Program-made: the position numbers and the translations under genes
The notes under the pieces: generated by a model
What the model was told of the DNA's origin: nothing
The model's input: only the letters and a program-made list of their open reading frames with translations
Database searches by the model: none
In this document: positions 6,947 through 11,733 of the stretch, piece by piece
Position numbering within the stretch: the first letter of the stretch is position 1
Layout of the letters: each line of letters starts with the position of its first letter
Assembly: GCF_021648855.1 (NCBI RefSeq)
Contig: NZ_JAKJHX010000055.1
Location: 21,699 to 33,431, forward strand
DNA: 11,733 bases
Direction: 5' to 3'
Origin: Tychonema litorale BBK16
Lineage (GTDB): Bacteria; Cyanobacteriota; Cyanobacteriia; Cyanobacteriales; Microcoleaceae

Positions 6947-7106
6947 CAGGGCTGTTTCATTCTCGGTTGAGGGGGAGATGGGGCAAACAAAGAGAAACAA
7001 GAATTCATCACTTTTTCAGTCATTCCTACAACTCTTTCTACCCCTCTCCCCTTCCCCCTCTTTCCCCATCATTTGAGTTTTTAAAGGTGAGAATGAAACA
7101 GCCCTG
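6947..7106. mobile_element. 160-bp MITE-like element with perfect 18-bp inverted ends
   Basis: CAGGGCTGTTTCATTCTC at 6947-6964 is matched exactly in inverse orientation at 7089-7106. A second inverted pair, GATGGGG (6977-6983) and CCCCATC (7064-7070), lies inside. The core is purine-rich on the left and strongly C/T-rich on the right (about 7037-7069) and encodes nothing convincing. No clean target-site duplication is visible. It lies 18 bases after the transferase stop codon. The family is not one I can name; a non-autonomous insertion-sequence derivative is the natural reading. Confidence 0.68.
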
Positions 7107-7187
7107 GGCGGGCACGGGGAGCACCGCCTCTACCAGGGCGATCGCAACAAACACTGAGAAAACTGGGATCGCGAGGCTCTAATCAGC

Positions 7188-7193
7188 TACAAT
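7188..7193 (+). promoter_or_regulatory. Possible -10 box of ndhB
   Basis: TACAAT matches five of six -10 consensus bases, 79 bases before the ndhB start. No good -35 is found 16-18 bases upstream, so this is a weak call. The rest of 7107-7272 holds a HIP1 site at 7138 and a small GC-rich inverted pair (GGCGG/CCGCC, about 7107-7128), with no gene. Confidence 0.22.
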
Positions 7194-7272
7194 CCAGTTT
7201 AGTCAAGAATTTCTAACAGTTCACTGCCCTTTACAGGCTTTGGGGCCTGTATTACCCAACTTGTCTGAAAAT

Positions 7273-8847
7273 ATGGATTTTGCTACTCTTGCCGCCCAGC
7301 TAAATGCTGGAACTATATTGCCAGAGGGAATCATCATTGTCACCCTCTTGGTTGTGCTCGTCGGTGATTTAATCGTGGGCCGCAGTTCCTCTGCTTGGAC
7401 TCCCTACGTGGCTGTTGCCGGTTTGCTGGCAGCCGTCGGTGCCTTATGTTTGCAAGCAGATAGCACTAATACTATCTCGTTTCTAGGCGGTTTTAATAGC
7501 GATGCCTTGAGCTTAGTATTTCGCGGAATTATTGCTTTGACATCGGCTGTCACTATTTTGATATCCGTTCGCTATGTACTCCAAACTGGTACTGCTTTAG
7601 CGGAATTCATCGGCATTTTGCTGGCCGCTACTTTGGGGGGAATGTTCCTTTCCGGTGCTAATGAATTGGTGATGATTTTTATTTCATTGGAAACCCTCAG
7701 TATCTCGTCGTATTTGCTGACAGGTTACACAAAACGCGATCCGCGTTCCAATGAAGCTGCTTTGAAATATTTGTTAATTGGTGCGTCTTCTTCGGCGGTG
7801 TTTCTCTACGGACTATCGCTGTTGTACGGGTTGTCTGGTGGTGAAACTACATTAAGTGCGATCGCATCTCATCTTTCTACTGTTAATGACGGTCAATCTC
7901 TTGGTTTAGTGATTGCGTTGGTTTTTGCGATCGCCGGAATCGCCTTCAAAATCTCCGCAGTTCCCTTCCACCAATGGACTCCAGACGTTTACGAAGGTTC
8001 GCCAACACCCGTTGTGGCTTTCCTTTCTGTCGGTTCCAAAGCAGCAGGTTTTGCCCTAGCAATCCGCTTGTTAACTACGGTTTTCCCCGTACTTATCGAA
8101 CAGTGGCACTTCGTATTCACAGCCCTAGCCATACTCAGCATGGTGTTGGGAAATGTAGTCGCCCTCGCCCAGACTAGCATGAAGCGGCTTTTGGCTTATT
8201 CGTCGATCGCCCAAGCCGGTTTTGTGATCATTGGTTTGGTTGCAGGAACATCAGCCGGTTATTCCAGCATGATCTTTTATCTGTTGGTTTACCTGTTTAT
8301 GAATTTAGGCGCTTTCGCCTGCATCATTCTGTTCTCATTGCGGACTGGAACCGACCAAATTAGCGACTACTCAGGTTTGTACCAAAAAGACCCGCTGTTA
8401 ACTTTGGCCTTGAGTATTTGTTTGCTTTCCCTCGGCGGAATACCACCATTGGCTGGATTTTTCGGCAAAATTTATCTGTTCTGGGCCGGCTGGCAAGCTG
8501 GACTTTACGGCTTAGTTATTCTGGGATTAATTACCAGCGTAATTTCGATTTACTACTACATCCGCGTCGTCAAGATGATGGTAGTCAAGGAACCTCAAGA
8601 GATGTCTGAGGTTGTCAAGAATTATCCCGAAGTTCGCTGGAATCTTGAAGGAATGCGGCCTTTGCAAGTCAGCGTTGTATTGACTTTGGTTGCGACAACT
8701 TTGGCTGGTATTTTGTCGAATCCTTTGTTTAATATGGCTAATGATGCTGTTGCTAATACTCCCATGTTGCAGTCGGCGTTGAGTCAGGTGCAACCTGTTG
8801 TAGCTACCGCGAAAATCGAATCTAATTTGTTTTCTCGCCAGGATTAA
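7273..8847 (+). CDS. ndhB: NAD(P)H-quinone oxidoreductase subunit 2 (NDH-1 subunit NdhB)
   Basis: NdhB is an antiporter-like, proton-pumping membrane subunit of the thylakoid NDH-1 complex, used in respiration, cyclic electron flow and CO2 uptake. The 524-residue product is the normal length and is hydrophobic throughout, with about 14 membrane segments. Recognisable elements are the N-terminal NAGTILPEG, the helix with conserved Glu140 ([14 protein letters not shown]), Lys165 in AALKYLL, and the family block [18 protein letters not shown] with Lys226, followed by [19 protein letters not shown]. The ATG at 7273 is preferred because cyanobacterial NdhB begins [19 protein letters not shown]; the frame stays open upstream to a TTG at 7240. 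No strong Shine-Dalgarno is visible. It stands alone between accessory genes and ends at an intrinsic terminator, so it is probably monocistronic. Confidence 0.97.
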   Translation: MDFATLAAQLNAGTILPEGIIIVTLLVVLVGDLIVGRSSSAWTPYVAVAGLLAAVGALCLQADSTNTISFLGGFNSDALSLVFRGIIALTSAVTILISVRYVLQTGTALAEFIGILLAATLGGMFLSGANELVMIFISLETLSISSYLLTGYTKRDPRSNEAALKYLLIGASSSAVFLYGLSLLYGLSGGETTLSAIASHLSTVNDGQSLGLVIALVFAIAGIAFKISAVPFHQWTPDVYEGSPTPVVAFLSVGSKAAGFALAIRLLTTVFPVLIEQWHFVFTALAILSMVLGNVVALAQTSMKRLLAYSSIAQAGFVIIGLVAGTSAGYSSMIFYLLVYLFMNLGAFACIILFSLRTGTDQISDYSGLYQKDPLLTLALSICLLSLGGIPPLAGFFGKIYLFWAGWQAGLYGLVILGLITSVISIYYYIRVVKMMVVKEPQEMSEVVKNYPEVRWNLEGMRPLQVSVVLTLVATTLAGILSNPLFNMANDAVANTPMLQSALSQVQPVVATAKIESNLFSRQD

Positions 8848-8875
8848 TTTTTCCTGGTTTTGAAAGATTAGAAAG

Positions 8876-8906
8876 CGCCTAACTCTTTGGAGTTGGGCGT
8901 TTTTTT
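8876..8906 (+). terminator. Intrinsic terminator after ndhB
   Basis: CGCCTAACTC (8876-8885), loop TTTG, then GAGTTGGGCG (8890-8899) form a 10-bp stem with one G-U pair, followed directly by seven T residues. It lies 28 bases after the ndhB stop and separates ndhB from the downstream genes. Confidence 0.92.
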
Positions 8907-8942
8907 ATTGTTGTGATATACTGTTAATTATGATTTTTAACC

Positions 8943-8982
8943 GCAGATGTAGGCAGATTAACGCGGATTAATGCAGATAAGA
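8943..8982 (+). repeat. Four 10-bp GC(A/G)GAT tandem units
   Basis: GCAGATGTAG, GCAGATTAAC, GCGGATTAAT, GCAGATAAGA follow one another in a 10-bp register, in the leader of the Uma2 gene. It resembles dispersed GCGGAT-type repeats found between bacterial genes. No function can be assigned. Confidence 0.6.
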
Positions 8983-9000
8983 GTTTGTACGGAGGTAAAA

Positions 9001-9576
9001 ATGTTAGTACAAAATAAGCAAAAGATTTATACTTTAGATGAGTACCGGGAGTTAGAGGAAACTGCTGAGTTTAGAAATGAATACCGCGATGGAGAAATTG
9101 TCCAAATGAGTGGTGGTACTATTAATCACAGCCGGATTATCCGCAATCTGAGTAGAGTTTTGGGAAATTTGCTTGAGGATCAGCCCTATGAGCTTTTTCA
9201 TAACGATTTGCGGTTGTGGATTCCTCGGTATCGACGGGGAACTTATCCTGATGTGATGGTGATTGAAGGAGAACCCATTTTTAACGAGGGACGCAGTGAT
9301 GAAATACTCAATCCTGTGCTGATTGTGGAAGTGCTTTCTAAGTCTACCAAGGATTTCGATAAAGAGGATAAGTTTCGGTTTTATCGCTCGATTCCTGAAT
9401 TCCATGAATATGTATTAGTCAATCAATCTGAGTTTTTAGTCGCACAATATATTAAAACTGAATCGAATGATTGGTTGTTTAGGGAATATGAGGGAGAATC
9501 AGTAATAGTTGCTTTCGCAGCGCTGGGAGTGGAAATCTCTATGAGCGAGATTTATAATAAAGTAGTATTTGAATAG
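9001..9576 (+). CDS. Uma2-family (DUF820) putative endonuclease
   Basis: The 191-residue protein belongs to the Uma2/DUF820 family, which has a PD-(D/E)XK nuclease-like fold and is greatly expanded in cyanobacteria; the cellular role is unknown. Visible family features are TLDEYRELEE near the start, Glu27 and DGEIVQMSGG (30-39), NHSRIIRNL, the YPDVMVIEG strand with Asp84, LIVEVLSKSTKDFDKEDK with Glu110 and Lys124 as likely active-site residues, and IPEFHEYVLVNQ. The ATG at 9001 is chosen because GGAGG at 8991-8995 lies five bases before it; the frame is open further upstream but into repeat DNA. The stop is six bases before the exporter gene, so the two are probably co-transcribed. These genes are often scattered singly, so the linkage need not be functional. 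Confidence 0.9.
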   Translation: MLVQNKQKIYTLDEYRELEETAEFRNEYRDGEIVQMSGGTINHSRIIRNLSRVLGNLLEDQPYELFHNDLRLWIPRYRRGTYPDVMVIEGEPIFNEGRSDEILNPVLIVEVLSKSTKDFDKEDKFRFYRSIPEFHEYVLVNQSEFLVAQYIKTESNDWLFREYEGESVIVAFAALGVEISMSEIYNKVVFE

Positions 9577-9582
9577 AATTAG

Positions 9583-11217
9583 ATGAATGTAATTTGGTTA
9601 CTGTTAAAGGCTTCTTGGTTAAATGTTTCCATCGCCATATTCACTGGCTTAATCAGCGGCGGTTGTAGTGCTATGTTAATTTCCCTAATTAACCGCGCCA
9701 TCAGCGACAATTCTAATAGTAATTTAGTTTGGTATTTTGGGGGATTAGCAATCTTGGCTCTTTTGAGCGGCTTTGTCTCCCAATTTTTGTTAATCTATCT
9801 CTCTCAAGAAGCAGTTTATAACCTGCGACTGAGTTTGAGTCGTGGCATTTTGTCTACTCCTTTGCGAAATTTGGAAGAGTTGGGCGCTAATCGCTTGTTG
9901 GCAACTCTGACTGATGATGTGGGAACTCTTTCTAATACTATTTTTTTAATTCCTTTTCTCTGTGTTGATATCGCCGTTGTTGTCGGCTGTTTGGCTTATT
10001 TAAGCACGATTTCTGGCACGGTTTTTGTGGTGGTATTTGGTTTTTTGGTGCTGATGATTGGCACTGTACAACTGCTGCTGAATAAAATGCGAAAATTCTT
10101 CGATTTAGCCAGAGAAGAACAAGATACATTATTCAAGCATTTTCGCAGTATTACTGATGGAATTAAGGAACTCAAGCTGCATTCATTGCGTCGCCAAGAG
10201 TTTTTTACTGAAGAATTGCAGGTAAGTGCTGATGCTTCCCGCGATTACAATGTCACTGCTTTGAATACGGGGGCTGTGGCGATTGGAGTTGGGCAATTGC
10301 TGTTTTTTATGTTAATGGGTTTGCTGTTATTTGTTTTACCCAAGTTTGTGCCAGTCTCTACTCCGGTTTTGTCGGCTTATATTCTGACAAGCACCTATTT
10401 GATGTCTCCGTTTCAGAATATTTTGCAAAGATTGCCGGCGATTTTTCGGGCTAATACTTCGGTGGAAAAGATAGAGAAAATGGGATTGGCTTTGGCGAGT
10501 CAAGCTGAGATAAGTTCTGTAGCAAAAAGGGTTGAAACTGCTGATTGGCAGACTCTGGAATTAAAGGAAGCAACTCATCGCTATCCTGGAGAGAAGGAAG
10601 ATAGCAATTTTATTTTGGGTGAGATTAGTTTGAAGTTTCATGCGGGTAAGTTGGTTTTTATCATTGGGGGAAATGGTAGCGGTAAGTCTACTTTGGCAAA
10701 GTTAATTACTGGTTTATATATTCCTGAATCGGGAGAAATATTGTTAGATGGACAGCCGATTACTGATGAGAATAGAGAATGGTATAGGCAGCATTTTTCG
10801 GTGATATTTTCGGATTTCTATTTGTTTGAACGGCTTTTGGGCATGACTAACCACGATTTGGACGCGCAAGCCGCCGAATATTTGCGAGAGTTTCATTTGG
10901 ATAAAAAAGTTGAGGTGAAAGATGGTATATTATCGACTACGGCTTTGTCTCAGGGACAACGAAAACGGTTGGCTTTGCTGACTGCGTATTTGGAAGATAG
11001 ACCGATTTATTTGTTTGATGAATGGGCTTCGGATCAAGATCCGTTTTTCCGGGATATTTTCTACAAGCAGTTGTTACCGGAGTTGAAGCGACGGGGAAAA
11101 ACGGTGTTTGTGATTAGTCATGATGACCGCTATTTTGACATTGCCGATCGCGCAATTAAACTAGATTACGGTAAAATAGAGTATGACCGACACACTGGAT
11201 CAATATCGGATTGTTGA
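9583..11217 (+). CDS. Cyclic-peptide-type ABC exporter (SyrD/PvdE-like), fused membrane and ATPase domains
   Basis: The 544-residue protein has about six membrane segments in the first 285 residues (roughly 5-37, 48-73, 118-140, 145-166, 228-253, 262-281) and an ATPase domain from about 325. Motifs are Walker A GGNGSGKST (362-370), signature LSQGQ (455-459), Walker B IYLFDE (475-480) followed by WASDQDP, and the H-loop His513. The FSDFYLF segment (409-415), where most ABC proteins have a Q-loop Gln, and DEWASDQDP are typical of the cyclic peptide exporter family that includes SyrD, PvdE and YojI. These pump nonribosomal or lasso peptides across the inner membrane, probably as homodimers. All ATPase motifs are intact. 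It starts six bases after the Uma2 gene and overlaps the acetyltransferase gene by 35 bases. Substrate is unknown; the nearby synthetase product is one candidate. Confidence 0.92.
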   Translation: MNVIWLLLKASWLNVSIAIFTGLISGGCSAMLISLINRAISDNSNSNLVWYFGGLAILALLSGFVSQFLLIYLSQEAVYNLRLSLSRGILSTPLRNLEELGANRLLATLTDDVGTLSNTIFLIPFLCVDIAVVVGCLAYLSTISGTVFVVVFGFLVLMIGTVQLLLNKMRKFFDLAREEQDTLFKHFRSITDGIKELKLHSLRRQEFFTEELQVSADASRDYNVTALNTGAVAIGVGQLLFFMLMGLLLFVLPKFVPVSTPVLSAYILTSTYLMSPFQNILQRLPAIFRANTSVEKIEKMGLALASQAEISSVAKRVETADWQTLELKEATHRYPGEKEDSNFILGEISLKFHAGKLVFIIGGNGSGKSTLAKLITGLYIPESGEILLDGQPITDENREWYRQHFSVIFSDFYLFERLLGMTNHDLDAQAAEYLREFHLDKKVEVKDGILSTTALSQGQRKRLALLTAYLEDRPIYLFDEWASDQDPFFRDIFYKQLLPELKRRGKTVFVISHDDRYFDIADRAIKLDYGKIEYDRHTGSISDC

Positions 11218-11614
11218 AACTCTGACGGAAAGTCAAGTTTCGGATTTGATGGATTTATACAAAAACGAATTCTGGTGTGACAAGCGTACTCGCGAGGATG
11301 TGGTGAAAATGCTCGCCACCACTGATGTTATCATAGGTTTTGTCGATGAGGGCGATCGGTTAATTGCTTTCACTCGCGTTATCACCGATTTTGTTTATAG
11401 AGGAACGGTTTTTGATGTCATCGTCAACCCGACACACCGAAAAATGGGACTGGGTAAGAAGTTGATGGATGCAGTTGTAAATCATCCCAAATTGCAAGCT
11501 GTTGAAACATTAGGACTTCACTGTTTGCCGAAGATGATACCATTTTATGAACGATGGAAATTCGCTGATGTGAGTGAGATGAAATTTATGAAACGCAAAA
11601 ATCCCGGAGATTAG
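11183..11614 (+). CDS. GNAT-family N-acetyltransferase
   Basis: This 143-residue single-domain protein has the GNAT fold signature: strand VFDVIVNPTHRKMGLGKKLM with the acetyl-CoA pyrophosphate loop RKMGLG (86-91), followed by helix KKLMDAVV, and near the end LHCLPKMIPFYERWKF, the usual tail with the FYE(R)xGF-like motif. It would transfer an acetyl group from acetyl-CoA to an amine; the substrate cannot be read from sequence. The ATG at 11183 is the only good start ahead of the conserved fold, and it lies 35 bases inside the end of the exporter gene in another frame, so translation is probably coupled to it. No separate promoter is visible. Confidence 0.9.
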   Translation: MTDTLDQYRIVETLTESQVSDLMDLYKNEFWCDKRTREDVVKMLATTDVIIGFVDEGDRLIAFTRVITDFVYRGTVFDVIVNPTHRKMGLGKKLMDAVVNHPKLQAVETLGLHCLPKMIPFYERWKFADVSEMKFMKRKNPGD

Positions 11615-11656
11615 TAATTTTCGGTGTTGCTAATTTGGAGTATGATTTACCTCCAA

Positions 11657-11700
11657 AATTCACAGTAGGGGCAATTCATGAATTGCCCCTACTGTGAATT
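11657..11700. repeat. Perfect 44-bp palindrome
   Basis: AATTCACAGTAGGGGCAATT followed by CATG and the exact inverse complement of the first 20 bases gives a gap-free palindrome centred at 11678/11679. It lies 42 bases after the acetyltransferase stop codon. No T-run follows it, so it is not a classical terminator, though its transcript would fold strongly. GGGGCAATTCATGAATTGCCCC palindromes are, to my knowledge, a common dispersed repeat in filamentous cyanobacteria. Confidence 0.85.
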
Positions 11701-11733
11701 GCCCTGACGGTGAATTGCCCTGACGGTGAATTG
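11679..11733 (+). repeat. 16-bp tandem repeats running off the right edge
   Basis: TGAATTGCCCCTACTG (11679-11694) is followed by two identical units TGAATTGCCCTGACGG (11695-11710, 11711-11726) and a partial unit TGAATTG at the edge. The first unit is also the right half of the palindrome, so the array seems to have grown out of it. More units probably lie beyond the window. Confidence 0.85.

Noticed and set aside
6967..7182. Two short plus-strand frames within and after the 160-bp element
   Set aside because: They are low-complexity (Ser/Pro-rich from the C/T tract), out of register with any family and span the element boundary.
7240..7272. TTG at 7240 as the ndhB start
   Set aside because: The extra 11 residues do not resemble NdhB, whose family N-terminus begins exactly at the ATG at 7273.
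8971..9000. Upstream start for the Uma2 gene at 8971
   Set aside because: That codon lies in the 10-bp repeat, whereas the ATG at 9001 has GGAGG at ideal distance and begins the family homology.

Overview
The window looks like chromosomal DNA of a filamentous cyanobacterium, plausibly of the Oscillatoria/Microcoleus type. Three things support this: more than a dozen copies of the HIP1 octamer GCGATCGC, an NdhB-type NDH-1 subunit of cyanobacterial form, and typical cyanobacterial clutter (heptamer tandem repeats, small inverted-repeat elements, GGGGCAATT-type palindromes). The genus is an inference.

Layout. At 1-1037 (minus) is the start of an exported TPR protein that runs off the left edge; its TPRs are coded by near-identical 120-bp units. 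At 1173-1749 (plus) is an overlapping BrnT-type toxin/antitoxin pair. At 1843-5919 (minus) is a complete single-module nonribosomal peptide synthetase (condensation, adenylation, carrier, thioesterase). It is divergent from an Sfp-type 4'-phosphopantetheinyl transferase at 6230-6928 (plus), the enzyme class that activates such carrier domains. The shared intergenic region is largely filled by a 121-bp MITE-like element carrying seven 7-bp tandem units. A second small inverted-repeat element lies just after the transferase.

At 7273-8847 (plus) is ndhB, a housekeeping membrane subunit of NDH-1, closed by a strong intrinsic terminator. After it come a Uma2-family nuclease-like gene (9001-9576), a SyrD/PvdE-like cyclic-peptide-type ABC exporter (9583-11217) and a GNAT acetyltransferase (11183-11614). 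These three are tightly spaced or overlapping and probably co-transcribed. The right edge is a perfect 44-bp palindrome running into 16-bp tandem repeats.

How it may work together. The synthetase and transferase form a plausible activation/biosynthesis pair. The exporter and acetyltransferase belong to families often used for peptide export and tailoring, but ndhB and a terminator separate them from the synthetase, so a common pathway is only a hypothesis. The toxin/antitoxin pair, Uma2 gene and small repeats mark the flanks of ndhB as accessory, rearranging DNA.
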